From NCBI GenBank assembly GCA_016296065.1, contig JAEDKA010000002.1:62001-126000 (forward strand): a DNA stretch of 64,000 bases, given 5' to 3'. This DNA comes from Kiritimatiellia bacterium. Its GTDB lineage: Bacteria; Verrucomicrobiota; Kiritimatiellia; RFP12; UBA1067. Of the stretch, positions 7,966 through 15,369 are shown piece by piece. Made by a program: the position numbers and the translations under genes. Position 1 is the stretch's first letter. Each line of letters opens with the position of its first letter. The notes under the pieces are model-generated. The model searched no databases and was not told the DNA's origin. It saw nothing but the letters and a program-made list of their open reading frames with translations.

Positions 7966-8166
7966 CTATTTTACGATGTCAACAATGTCTCCAATATTGC
8001 AATTCATTACCGTGCATATACGCTTAAGAACGGACATGCTTACATCGTCTCCGCGCGTCATTTTCGCAATGGTAAATGATGATATGCCGGTCGCATGTCG
8101 GAGATCGGTCTTGTTCATGTCCTTGTCAATTAGCAGCTTCCACAGCTTTTTATATGAAACACTCAT
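7966..8166 (-). CDS. Small Cro/XRE-family regulator (probable restriction-modification controller)
   Basis: The 66-residue helix-turn-helix protein has DLRHATGISSFTIAKM as the HTH core, the remainder being short helices (CTVMNCNIGDIVDIV) as in YozG/XRE repressors. It lies immediately before the methyltransferase gene, same strand. Controller (C) proteins of this size commonly set the timing of methylase and endonuclease expression. A minus-strand TATAAT lies near 8202-8210. AT-rich composition matches the two R-M genes. Confidence 0.75.
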   Translation of the reverse strand: MSVSYKKLWKLLIDKDMNKTDLRHATGISSFTIAKMTRGDDVSMSVLKRICTVMNCNIGDIVDIVK

Positions 8167-8404
8167 TTGCTACTCTTGTCTTATGCATATAAGATGATTT
8201 GTGGTTATTATAACAAAAAAACGGCTGAATCACAATAGGGGTTGCAATCATTTCCAAATTTGATATTTGTACAAACTAATGCAATGTTTGGAGATGCTAA
8301 CGTCTAGTTTGTATTGGGGGTCAGCGTTATTCTTCGCGAATCTCCGCGCATCCTTGAAGAACTTCTGTTTGATTCAATCACAAGTGCGACGACATAAGAT
8401 TTGG

Positions 8405-8410
8405 TATAAT
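8405..8410 (+). promoter_or_regulatory. Extended -10 promoter for the DMT transporter (leaderless start)
   Basis: TTTGGTATAATGC, the consensus extended -10 of this genome. The ATG at 8419 is 8 bases after the hexamer and no ribosome site is visible, so transcription probably starts at or next to the start codon. Confidence 0.7.
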
Positions 8411-8418
8411 GCACAGCA

Positions 8419-9345
8419 ATGGTAAAAAGTTGGCTATCGGCAAGTGTTGCTATCGTGATTTGGGGCGTGACGTTCGCCTCGACGCGGGTGCTACTGGAGG
8501 AGTTCTCGGCGCTTGAGATCAACATCGTGCGGTTCGCCCTTGCGTGGGTGGCGCTCGCATGCGCGGCAAAAGTGCCGCGGAAGGGCGGGGTGTGCGCGGC
8601 TCCGTGGTGGCTGTTCGCGGCGATGGGCTTCACGGGCGTGTTCGCCTACCAGTTCCTCGAGAACTGCGCGATCTACTATACGAACGCGAGCAACGTCGCG
8701 ATACTCGTCTCGTTCGGGCCGGTCGTTACGGCCATAATGGCGCGGGCGCTGACAGCAGACCGCTCGCTTTCGCCGCGGCTCATCTTCGGGTCGCTAGTGG
8801 CGGTTGTTGGCGTCGCGTTCGTCGCACTGAACGGCGTCGTCAACTTTCAGCTGCGTCCGCTTGGCGACGCGATGGCGCTCTGCGCGATGGTAAGTTGGGG
8901 CATCTACTCCGTCCTCATCGAGAAGGCGAACCGACTTGGCGTGGAGCCGATTGTAGCCGTCAGGAAGTCGTTCGGCTGGGCGCTACTTATGATGCTTCCG
9001 TTGGCTGTTTGGGGCGTTACGCCTTCCGGATTTGTCGCGCTCGATGGATCGTATTCCGTCACTATTGACGCCGACGCGAACCTTGACCGCTTTGCCTCGT
9101 TCTGGAATTGGGTCAACCTGGGCTTTCTCGGCGTTCTGGCGTCCGCTGCATGCTTCGTCCTCTGGAGTCGCGCGTGCAGGGTCATCGGCATGGTGCGGAC
9201 AACGATTGGCCTTTATCTCACGCCAGTTGTCGGCGTGGCTTTTGCGGCGTTGTTCCTGAAGGAGCGGCTTACTTGGCTTTCGGTCGCCGGCGGAGTTCTT
9301 ATTCTCGGCGGCGTGGCGATCGCGAACATGAGAAGGGAGGCGTAG
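8419..9345 (+). CDS. EamA/DMT-superfamily transporter (10 membrane segments)
   Basis: The 308-residue inner-membrane protein has two EamA repeats. Hydrophobic segments begin with SVAIVIWGVTFASTRVLLEE, contain FTGVFAYQFLENCAIYYT and SFGPVVTAIMARAL in the first half, and YLTPVVGVAFAALFLKERLT in the second. This is the typical RhaT/YdcZ-like drug/metabolite exporter layout. The substrate cannot be inferred. The stop codon is 2 bases before a lipoprotein gene, so the two may be co-transcribed. The first half contains the small palindrome GCGGCAAAAGTGCCGC (8566-8581), found again at about 9665 and, in variant form, near 9950. Confidence 0.88.
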   Translation: MVKSWLSASVAIVIWGVTFASTRVLLEEFSALEINIVRFALAWVALACAAKVPRKGGVCAAPWWLFAAMGFTGVFAYQFLENCAIYYTNASNVAILVSFGPVVTAIMARALTADRSLSPRLIFGSLVAVVGVAFVALNGVVNFQLRPLGDAMALCAMVSWGIYSVLIEKANRLGVEPIVAVRKSFGWALLMMLPLAVWGVTPSGFVALDGSYSVTIDADANLDRFASFWNWVNLGFLGVLASAACFVLWSRACRVIGMVRTTIGLYLTPVVGVAFAALFLKERLTWLSVAGGVLILGGVAIANMRREA

Positions 9346-9347
9346 AA

Positions 9348-9662
9348 ATGAGAGGCGTGATATTCCTGATGGCGTTTACGGTCGCGTTGTCTGCGTGCGC
9401 GGGAGACGAGACAAAGGTCGTCTTGTCTACGAACGACGTCGCTGCGGTGGTGCAGCGCGTCCAGTGCCATTCCGTCACGAAGTCCGGCAACAGGTGCAAG
9501 CGCAAGGCGGCGCCCGGCAAGCTCTATTGCCGCCAGCACGCAGCGCAGTCGTCTGCGGCGAAGCCGGCGGAGACTTGTGCCTACATTTCCGACGACGGGA
9601 AGCGCTGTGCGGCGTCTGCCGCTTCTGGCAGCCGATTCTGCGCCAAGCACCAGGACAAGTGA
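9348..9662 (+). CDS. Small lipoprotein with two Cys3-His motifs
   Basis: The 104-residue protein begins with a signal peptide ending in the lipobox LSAC (residues 14-17). The mature part contains two copies of a C-x8-C-x9-C-x2-H motif: CHSVTKSGNRCKR..GKLYCRQH and CAYISDDGKRCAA..GSRFCAKH. This pattern resembles the small DUF5763-type zinc-finger-like motif found in phage-like and cyanobacterial proteins. It is odd in an exported lipoprotein, where disulfides or metal binding could stabilise it. Start 9348 has GGGAGGCGTAGAA upstream. Function unknown. Confidence 0.7.
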   Translation: MRGVIFLMAFTVALSACAGDETKVVLSTNDVAAVVQRVQCHSVTKSGNRCKRKAAPGKLYCRQHAAQSSAAKPAETCAYISDDGKRCAASAASGSRFCAKHQDK

Positions 9663-9801
9663 CCGCGGCAAAAGTGCCGTGGAAGCGATGAAAATTCTCC
9701 GCCCAGTTTTAGATTCGATTTGGTACAATATTTCTTGTCAGGAGGGGTGTGTGGCAGAAGATCGTCCACAAAAGTGAAACAATGTTGGTGGAGTAGCGGA
9801 A

Positions 9802-9942
9802 ATGGCGATGCCGCAGAGAGACGATACAATAGAGGCGATCAAGCGATTGGACGCGTTACTTGAGTATGCCGTCATGCATGGTGACGCGGCAGAGGCCGAG
9901 CGCATCCGCGCGGAGCTTCGCAAATTGACGGACGATATCTGA
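9802..9942 (+). CDS. Small acidic/helical ORF (46 aa)
   Basis: The frame MAMPQRDDTIEAIKRLDALL followed by EYAVMHGDAAEAERIRAELR then KLTDDI reads as one or two amphipathic helices, and codon use is like neighbouring genes. A TGGTACAAT box lies about 75 bases upstream (9721-9729) and GGAG precedes the start by 9 bases. The next element downstream is family A copy A2. It is probably a real small protein with no recognised family. Confidence 0.5.
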   Translation: MAMPQRDDTIEAIKRLDALLEYAVMHGDAAEAERIRAELRKLTDDI

Positions 9943-9968
9943 TCTCCGCGGCGGAAGTGCCGCGCATT

Positions 9969-10022
9969 TTGTCGCTCGGCTGGCGACATGGGGCGGGGCG
10001 GGATTTGGTAGAATAGGCGGCG
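9969..10022 (+). repeat. Family A promoter-hairpin repeat, copy A2
   Basis: GTCGCTCGGCTGGCGAC palindrome, G-rich spacer, then TTTGGTAGAATAGGCGGCG with TAGAAT at 10009-10014. It precedes the start codon at 10052. Confidence 0.8.
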
Positions 10023-10051
10023 AAATATCAATGACAGGAAAGGAGAAGAGC

Positions 10052-11407
10052 ATGACGGCATACTTTGAAATTCGAACATCCGACGGCAATCAATATGTCT
10101 GGCCGGAACCGCTCGGAGACAAGGGCGAGGCGCGGCTTGTAATAGAGAAGGTCGGCCACTCGGTGGAATGCGGGCTGCTGTTTGCGTACACAGACAACTA
10201 TCCGTACATTGACCTTGAGTTTAACTCTGGCACTGTCCACTATGTCATAAATCATCGGCATTCGCGTCTCTATTGGGATGGATGCGTATGGGCGCGCAAT
10301 TCTATAGAAGATGTCCGCTACTCACTGCCTGACCGCGTGCGGCTTTGTGTCAATGGCCGATATTTTCAGGATGTTGACTATGAGGAATTTGCGCGGGTTG
10401 TTCGGAATACGAAATCCGGTTTCGGAGAGCCGCAATACAGGTGTTCCGTGGTGATAACCGATCCGAGAGTGCGCTTTTTGGCGCTAGCTTCCCTTGCCTA
10501 TTTTGACGTCAATGGTGGAAGGGCGAAATGTGAGCTTTACAAGCGAATGAACCCGACTTGCCAGGAGGCATTGGCGGCATTGCGGAGGTTTGGCCTTGAC
10601 GTTGGACTCGGTCCCAACAAGGCGGATGAGCGGACCGTGTACGGACATCTTGAAGATTTCAGTGCCGCAAGCATGAAGGAGACCCCGGCTCAAATTCTTG
10701 GTCGAACAATACCTCTTAGAGTTGAATGTGAAGGTCTTTTGGAGCCTGGTAATCTTGGGTCTGGCACTTTGACTTTGAGTCTCTCGAATGAACAGACGGG
10801 TGTAGTGCTGCGAGGAGTTGAGATGGTTGGGGGAATCCGCAGGAATTATGCATTTAGAGTCCCGACAGAGTGGGCTCGGAAAAGTGTCGTGAACATAATA
10901 GAGAAGATTTCGGTTTCACCCACGATGCCGGCAGATCGTGAGGGATGCACAAGCCAAAATGTCTTAAGGATATTCAAAGGAGACAGCGCGTTTTCGCTAT
11001 CATGGGGTGGGGTTGTCGGTGGTACTTGGCATCCGCTTGTGCGAATGGCCAGGAAGCTCAGGCTCGTCTACGACATGCTGAAAGAGGATGCTGCAGAGGG
11101 TGTTGAAGAGTCCGATATACGCCTCATAGGCGAGTTTAAGATTGCGCATGCTCACGTGAAAGACCAGAATGAGGCGTTTGCGGTGTTCCCTGCGGGGAAG
11201 CGGGTATTTCTGCGTTGCGGTGAGGACGGGGCGAATGTAGTGTTCGTGCAGGGCAGTGAAGATGGAGATGTTCTCGGTGAGGTTCCTACCGTGTTTGGCG
11301 ATGTTCACAGCGCACTGCTAAACGGTTGTCACAGTGTCACTGCAAGAATCGAATCGCCATGCAGCCATCAGGGTAAACCTTCGGCTTGCGTTGTGGTTGT
11401 CGAGTGA
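10052..11407 (+). CDS. Unknown protein, possible HIRAN-like C-terminus
   Basis: The 451-residue protein appears soluble, with no signal or membrane segment. ATG 10052 is preferred over an in-frame ATG at 10031 because GGAAAGGAG lies 7-8 bases before it. The N-terminal 130 residues look beta-rich (VIEKVGHSVECGLLFAYTDN). The C-terminal 90 residues, including RLIGEFKIAHAH, FAVFPAGKRVFLRCGED, DGDVLGEVPTVFGDV and CHSVTARIE, are loosely like a HIRAN fold, which recurs in the protein at 17385. The G+C content appears lower than that of core genes. It is the first full unit of the family A array. No confident family. Confidence 0.5.
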   Translation: MTAYFEIRTSDGNQYVWPEPLGDKGEARLVIEKVGHSVECGLLFAYTDNYPYIDLEFNSGTVHYVINHRHSRLYWDGCVWARNSIEDVRYSLPDRVRLCVNGRYFQDVDYEEFARVVRNTKSGFGEPQYRCSVVITDPRVRFLALASLAYFDVNGGRAKCELYKRMNPTCQEALAALRRFGLDVGLGPNKADERTVYGHLEDFSAASMKETPAQILGRTIPLRVECEGLLEPGNLGSGTLTLSLSNEQTGVVLRGVEMVGGIRRNYAFRVPTEWARKSVVNIIEKISVSPTMPADREGCTSQNVLRIFKGDSAFSLSWGGVVGGTWHPLVRMARKLRLVYDMLKEDAAEGVEESDIRLIGEFKIAHAHVKDQNEAFAVFPAGKRVFLRCGEDGANVVFVQGSEDGDVLGEVPTVFGDVHSALLNGCHSVTARIESPCSHQGKPSACVVVVE

Positions 11408-11441
11408 TGAAATTCAACAGACCAAGGTACTTTGGCGATAA

Positions 11442-11469
11442 TGGCCGGGGTTTGGTAGAATAGGCGGTG
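11442..11469 (+). repeat. Family A repeat, partial copy A3 (promoter half only)
   Basis: GGTTTGGTAGAATAGGCGG with TAGAAT at 11456-11461; the hairpin half is missing. The following 170 bases to the next start (11640) hold no obvious gene, only a GC-rich leader with GGCCTGGCACGGGGTG and a TGCTAATAG box near 11576. Confidence 0.65.
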
Positions 11470-11639
11470 TATGGCGGAGTCCATGCCAGGGATGGTTCTC
11501 GCAGCGCTGTTCCACGATTGCTGCAAGAGGGGGATGCCTGGCGATAGGGGATAATTGGGGGCCTGGCACGGGGTGTGCTAATAGTCTGGTGTGTGCGCGG
11601 CGGTTCGCGTGCGAAGGAAAACGAAAAGGAGGTTCGGCT

Positions 11640-12971
11640 ATGAGGCAGGTTAATGTTAAGATCGGTGACATCACCGAGGAAACGGTTGATGCAATTGTGA
11701 ATGCGGCGAACCGCAGCATGCTTGGCGGCGGCGGGGTGGATGGCGCTATACACAGAGCAGCGGGGCCGCAGCTCAAGTCCGAATGTGAAAAGTATCCACC
11801 AGATGCGCATGGGTATCGTCTAAAGACAGGAGAGGCGAAGATTACGATTGGATGCAATCTTTCTGCGAAGTTCGTGATACATACGGCGGGGCCGGACTGC
11901 AGTGAGGTTCGTGATGCTGCTGAGCAGGATCGGCTGCTGACGGCATCGTGGCGCAACTCCCTTGCCATTGTCGCCGAGCGTGGATTGAAGTCCGTCGCGT
12001 TCCCGTCAATTTCGACCGGAATCTATGGTTTCCCTAAGGAACGGGCGGCAAAGATCGCCGCTGCCGAAGTAGCCAAGTTCCTCGCCGACTATCCCGATGT
12101 CGAAGTGCGGATATGCCTGCTGGGTCACGATGCCGAGTCGACGAAACGGCTTTACGAGGATGCGTTTGCCCATTCAATGCCCACGTCATTTCCTACCATT
12201 TCCGTTTCCAGACGAGCCCGGTTCCCGGATGAACTTTCATACGATGTCATTGCAGGTGAGTTTAGGCAGACAGCGAACGGTGCAACGTGTCCGCGTCATG
12301 GGTATATCGATGGCGTTCACTACATTGCGAAGTGCGAGACATTCCAGCAGTTGGTGAATCGCCCCAAGACCACTTCGGAAAAACATGTTCACAACGAGTT
12401 CGTCGCGGACGGGGTGATTCGCGGCATGGGGTTTAATGTCCCGGAGAGTAGAGAGTATAGGACGCGAGAGAATAGAGTGCTCGTTCGCCTTGCCAAGTTC
12501 ATCGCGCCAACGAGTCCTCTCTGCAATGCCTGGAATGCTGCAGATAGTGAAGCGAAAGAAGCGATACGTCGACAGGTGGTTGCGGCATATCCACTTCTGC
12601 ATCTGATTGCCGGATTTGATACGTTCCAGAACGACAATGTCATTGTAACAGAGGATGGGAAACTGTGGTTTGTTGACAACGGTGCATCGTTTGGGTGGAG
12701 CGCTATGGGAGCGTACGACAAGTACTACAAATACAGTGGGAGAACAGATCCAGACGATTCCCAATATGGCTTTCTTTCGTTGCGTAATCATCCAGGGCAA
12801 AAGTTGCTTCAGAGAGTTCTGTCGGGTGTAGCGGATGCGGAACTGTGGGCTGGGGCGGCTAAGCTTGACGTCGACAGGTTCGTCTCGCTGCTTCCTGCAG
12901 ACGAATATGACGTATCATCCATTCGCACCTATGCAGAGACTCTCGTAAGAGAGGCAAAAAAGCATTGTTGA
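11640..12971 (+). CDS. Macro-domain protein fused to a HipA/FAM20-like kinase-fold domain
   Basis: The 443-residue protein has two domains. Residues 1-180 are a MacroD-type macro domain: VDAIVNAANRSMLGGGGVDG, then IHRAAG, FVIHTAGP, and the ISTGIYGFP loop that holds the ADP-ribose diphosphate. This fold hydrolyses ADP-ribosyl esters or O-acetyl-ADP-ribose. Residues about 210-443 resemble an atypical kinase: HYIAKCE (possible ATP lysine), HNEFVADGVIRGMGFNVPES (helix C-like), HLIAGFDTFQNDNVIV (catalytic loop D...N) and LWFVDNGASFG (metal-binding DNG.SF, as in HipA and FAM20). The start at 11640 follows AAAAGGAGG. The macro call is firm; the kinase-fold call is inference. It may couple ADP-ribose removal to phosphorylation. 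Confidence 0.75.
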   Translation: MRQVNVKIGDITEETVDAIVNAANRSMLGGGGVDGAIHRAAGPQLKSECEKYPPDAHGYRLKTGEAKITIGCNLSAKFVIHTAGPDCSEVRDAAEQDRLLTASWRNSLAIVAERGLKSVAFPSISTGIYGFPKERAAKIAAAEVAKFLADYPDVEVRICLLGHDAESTKRLYEDAFAHSMPTSFPTISVSRRARFPDELSYDVIAGEFRQTANGATCPRHGYIDGVHYIAKCETFQQLVNRPKTTSEKHVHNEFVADGVIRGMGFNVPESREYRTRENRVLVRLAKFIAPTSPLCNAWNAADSEAKEAIRRQVVAAYPLLHLIAGFDTFQNDNVIVTEDGKLWFVDNGASFGWSAMGAYDKYYKYSGRTDPDDSQYGFLSLRNHPGQKLLQRVLSGVADAELWAGAAKLDVDRFVSLLPADEYDVSSIRTYAETLVREAKKHC

Positions 12972-13107
12972 TTGAATGATGTATGTTGTTCCACTGGCGA
13001 GATGTGGAAGGGTCGACCACCGGCCGGCCAGGATTGTGGCGCGCTCAGTGATCGCGCAACGGCGTGGCACAATGAGGTGGAGCTTCCAGCTCCTCCCGTC
13101 CGGGCAC

Positions 13108-13137
13108 GTGGCGCGGCGAGACGCCGCACCTCCTTGT
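13108..13137 (+). repeat. Solo family B palindromic repeat
   Basis: GTGGCGCGGCGAGACGCCGC followed by ACCTCCTTGT. It is a diverged copy of the in-frame triplet in mutS (27727-27870). It lies directly before family A copy A4. Confidence 0.6.
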
Positions 13138-13147
13138 CTGTCGCATG

Positions 13148-13204
13148 AAATGTCGCTCCGCTTGCGACATGGGGTGCGGCGGGATTTGGTAGAATAGGCG
13201 GTGA
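13148..13204 (+). repeat. Family A promoter-hairpin repeat, copy A4
   Basis: AAATGTCGCTCCGCTTGCGACATGG hairpin half (imperfect in this copy) and TTTGGTAGAATAGGCGGTG, with TAGAAT at 13190-13195. It drives the CYTH gene 26 bases later. The 12972-13147 interval before it has no gene. Confidence 0.8.
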
Positions 13205-13220
13205 AAGAAAGGAGAGTCAG

Positions 13221-13697
13221 ATGGCGCTTGAGATAGAGAGGAAGTTCCTTGTGAAGGGCGACGGATGGCGCGGGCTGGCGCAGCCGGAGCTGATGAAGCA
13301 GGGGTATGTGCCGACCGAGAACCACGTGACGGTGCGAGTGCGGACGGCCGGGGTGAAGGCGTGGATAACGTTGAAGACGCCCGCGAAGAATCTCGTCCGT
13401 CAGGAGTTCGAGTACGAGATTCCGATCGCGGACGCGGAGGCCATGCTGAAGTCGATGTGCGGAAATGTCGTGGAGAAGAAGCGATACAGGATTCCGGCTG
13501 CGGAGCACAGGCTCGCCTGGGAAGTCGACGAGTTCCTCGGCGCAAACGCGCCGCTCGTCACGGCGGAGATTGAGCTGCCAAGCGCGGAGTTTGCCGTCCA
13601 GCTGCCGGAATGGGTTGGCCGCGAGGTCACAGAGGAAAACCGCTTTAAGAACAACCGCCTAGCGGAGCGGCCTTATTCGGCTTGGTCGAATGTCTGA
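13221..13697 (+). CDS. CYTH-domain protein (inorganic triphosphatase / class IV cyclase fold)
   Basis: The 158-residue protein begins with the signature EIERKFLV at residues 4-11. The alternating basic and acidic strands of the triphosphate tunnel follow: VTVRVRTAGVKAWITLK, RQEFEYEIP, KKRYRIP, WEVDEFLG and VTAEIELPS. Length and motif spacing match bacterial CYTH proteins such as YgiF-N or NE1496, most of which hydrolyse tripolyphosphate using Mg or Mn. Ribosome site AAAGGAGAG. It forms a single-gene unit with its own family A promoter and no cyclic-nucleotide partner nearby, so triphosphatase is more likely than adenylate cyclase. Confidence 0.88.
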   Translation: MALEIERKFLVKGDGWRGLAQPELMKQGYVPTENHVTVRVRTAGVKAWITLKTPAKNLVRQEFEYEIPIADAEAMLKSMCGNVVEKKRYRIPAAEHRLAWEVDEFLGANAPLVTAEIELPSAEFAVQLPEWVGREVTEENRFKNNRLAERPYSAWSNV

Positions 13698-13783
13698 AAT
13701 TTCGCTTTGGCGGCGCGGAGATCTGAGTCTCCTGGCAATTGGAGCCTACGAGCAGATTTTCTCCGCGCGCCTTTTTCTTGCAC

Positions 13784-13838
13784 TTGTCGCTCCGTTGGCG
13801 ACATGGGGTGGGATGGGTTTTGGTAGAATAGGCGGCGA
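13784..13838 (+). repeat. Family A promoter-hairpin repeat, copy A5
   Basis: TTGTCGCTCCGTTGGCGACATGG hairpin half and TTTTGGTAGAATAGGCGGCG with TAGAAT at 13824-13829. Unlike other copies it is followed not by a coding gene but by a compact structured sequence ending in a terminator. Confidence 0.8.
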
Positions 13839-13930
13839 AAAGAGTCGAAAACGAGTAGCCTTTTCGCGGGTGTAATCCGTCACTTCGACTGCCCCCGAGT
13901 GCGAACCGCCATGCGGTCGGGGGCTTTCTA
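13837..13930 (+). ncRNA. Candidate small RNA driven by family A promoter
   Basis: Transcription from the TAGAAT at 13824-13829 would start near 13837. A stem GCGAAAAG/CTTTTCGC (13835-13842 with 13859-13866) follows. An alternative pairing AGTCGAA with TTCGACT is possible. A terminator closes the unit: GCCCCCG (13891-13897) pairs with CGGGGGC (13918-13924), with an inner ACCGC-CAT-GCGGT hairpin, followed by TTTCTATTT. No ORF with a ribosome site lies inside. It does not show SRP RNA, tmRNA, 6S or RNase P signatures. The call is structural only. Confidence 0.5.
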
Positions 13931-13967
13931 TTTGGCGGACTATGTGCTCCCTGTGTCTCGCGCGAGA

Positions 13968-14350
13968 TTAGTCTGAATCCAATTCTTCGAGCGCCGATTC
14001 GGCTTCCTCCTGCTCGCGAAGACGCTCCTCGTCCTCTGTGGTCCATTCCGTCTCTGCATTGATAGGAGGCCGGACGCTACTTCTCCGGGGTCACTCTCAT
14101 AGCGCGTTGCCACTCGCCGGAGTCGTCCCAGCCGTCCGCCGCCTTGCGGATCCGCTTTGCCCTTGCCTCGATCGAGCGCTTCCGCTCCGCCTCCGTCCAT
14201 GTCGGAGGATTCCAGTGATAGGATGTAGTTCCAGAGTTGCTCATGTTGCGTTCCCTTCGAGGCTGCGAACTCTTCTCGGGTGAAGCGCGGATGCCTCAGT
14301 TCGCCAGTCTCAAGCCCGCGCATCACCGCCTTCAGCTTTTCCTGGTTCAC
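13968..14350 (-). pseudogene. Degenerate or overlapping small-gene locus (three frames)
   Basis: Three consecutive stretches on the minus strand look coding but lie in different frames. From GTG 14350: VNQEKLKAVMRGLETGELRH then PRFTREEFAASKG. From ATG 14244 to stop 14077 (55 aa): SYHWNPPTWTEAERKRSIEA then KRIRKAADGWDDSGEWQRAM. To stop TAA 13968-13970: TEWTTEDEERLREQEEAESA then LEELDSD. The first would begin 7-8 bases after a TGCTACACT box. Either one gene carries two frameshifts or there are short overlapping genes, as in some toxin-antitoxin modules. No family recognised. Confidence 0.4.
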
Positions 14351-14450
14351 GTTGGGTAGTGTAGCATTTTTCCCTTGAGCAGTCAACGAGTGCAGGGCGG
14401 TTTTCCGGGCTTCGCGTTCATTTCTTCGGAAACTACGATAGCGGGTCGGG

Positions 14451-14509
14451 AAATGTCGCTCCGCTGGCGACATGGGGAAGGATGGGGTTTGGTAGAATAG
14501 GCGGCGAAA
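14451..14509 (+). repeat. Family A promoter-hairpin repeat, copy A6
   Basis: AAATGTCGCTCCGCTGGCGA then CATGG; TTTGGTAGAATAGGCGGCG with TAGAAT at 14493-14498. The start codon at 14526 is 27 bases after the hexamer. Confidence 0.8.
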
Positions 14510-14525
14510 GGAAAGGACTGAAAAC

Positions 14526-15191
14526 ATGAAACAGGAACTGATCGACAAATTCAATGCCGTGACCGACGAGACGGTCGAGGACTACTGCAAGGCGAAGGAC
14601 GGCGGATTCTGCTGGCTGTGGTTCCTTGAGCGGGCGCGGCTGAAGATCATGGAGAGCGGATACCTTCCGCAGCAGGGAACGGCGCTGATCGATGCTCGCT
14701 ACAACAATTCGGCGGATGCGGTCCTGAACGGACTGCTCTGCGCGGCGCGTTCGGTGGAGAGCCCGGCGATCCAGGCGACCAAGGTCCAGCCGTGGGAAGG
14801 CGGGGACCTGGAGCGGTGGAAGCAGGGGCTGCTGGCGTTTTCCGCGATGATGTTCGACGCCGGATGCGTCGCCGCGTACACGCGCGGATACGAAGACGGG
14901 TTCGATCCGGTGGAGGCGAACGCCCCCGCGGCGATTTTCGGCGACGTGGGGTTTACGGGGCTACGCGTCAAGGCGTCGGCATTCCTCCAGGAGGTCGGCG
15001 GGGAGCAGGCGAAGGATCTTGCAGGGGAAATCGGAGACTGCGCGTGCTCGCACCTCTATGCCGACCGGCATATCGTCGAGTGCGCGTTCAAGGAGGGTGC
15101 GGCACTGCGCGAGGCGTATTTTCGCGGGGTCTGCAAGGCGGCATACGTTGTCGGCGCGCTTTTTGCCGAGTTCGTCGCCGCCGGGCGCTGA
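14526..15191 (+). CDS. Unknown soluble protein (221 aa)
   Basis: No signal peptide or membrane segment. The protein is mostly helical and acidic, with aromatic clusters (GGFCWLWFLERARLKIMESG near residue 26) and a histidine/cysteine-bearing segment (GEIGDCACSHLYADRHIVEC near residue 165). It ends in a hydrophobic helix AYVVGALFAEFVAAGR. Ribosome site GAAAGGAAAGG. It forms a single-gene unit between family A copies A6 and A7. I do not recognise the family. Confidence 0.55.
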   Translation: MKQELIDKFNAVTDETVEDYCKAKDGGFCWLWFLERARLKIMESGYLPQQGTALIDARYNNSADAVLNGLLCAARSVESPAIQATKVQPWEGGDLERWKQGLLAFSAMMFDAGCVAAYTRGYEDGFDPVEANAPAAIFGDVGFTGLRVKASAFLQEVGGEQAKDLAGEIGDCACSHLYADRHIVECAFKEGAALREAYFRGVCKAAYVVGALFAEFVAAGR

Positions 15192-15297
15192 ACGATGGTA
15201 ATTCTTTTTGCATTCGCCACGAGCGGAAAGGCTTCCGCCGGGTGCCGCCGATACGGCATGACTGATTGGGGAACGGCCGCCCCCAGGCGAATGCATT

Positions 15298-15353
15298 TTG
15301 TCGCTCCGCCGGCGACAAGGAGATGGACGGGGTGTGGTAGAATTTGCGGTGGA
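15298..15353 (+). repeat. Family A promoter-hairpin repeat, copy A7
   Basis: TTGTCGCTCCGCCGGCGACA; TGTGGTAGAATTTGCGGTG with TAGAAT at 15338-15343. It is more diverged in the promoter half than the others. Confidence 0.75.
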
Positions 15354-15369
15354 AAGATGAGGTCTTGGC

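Noticed and set aside
13690..13875. 61-codon ORF after the CYTH gene
   Set aside because: It reads through family A copy A5 and the candidate small RNA; the translation (APLATWGGMGFGRIGGEKS) is repeat sequence, not protein-like.
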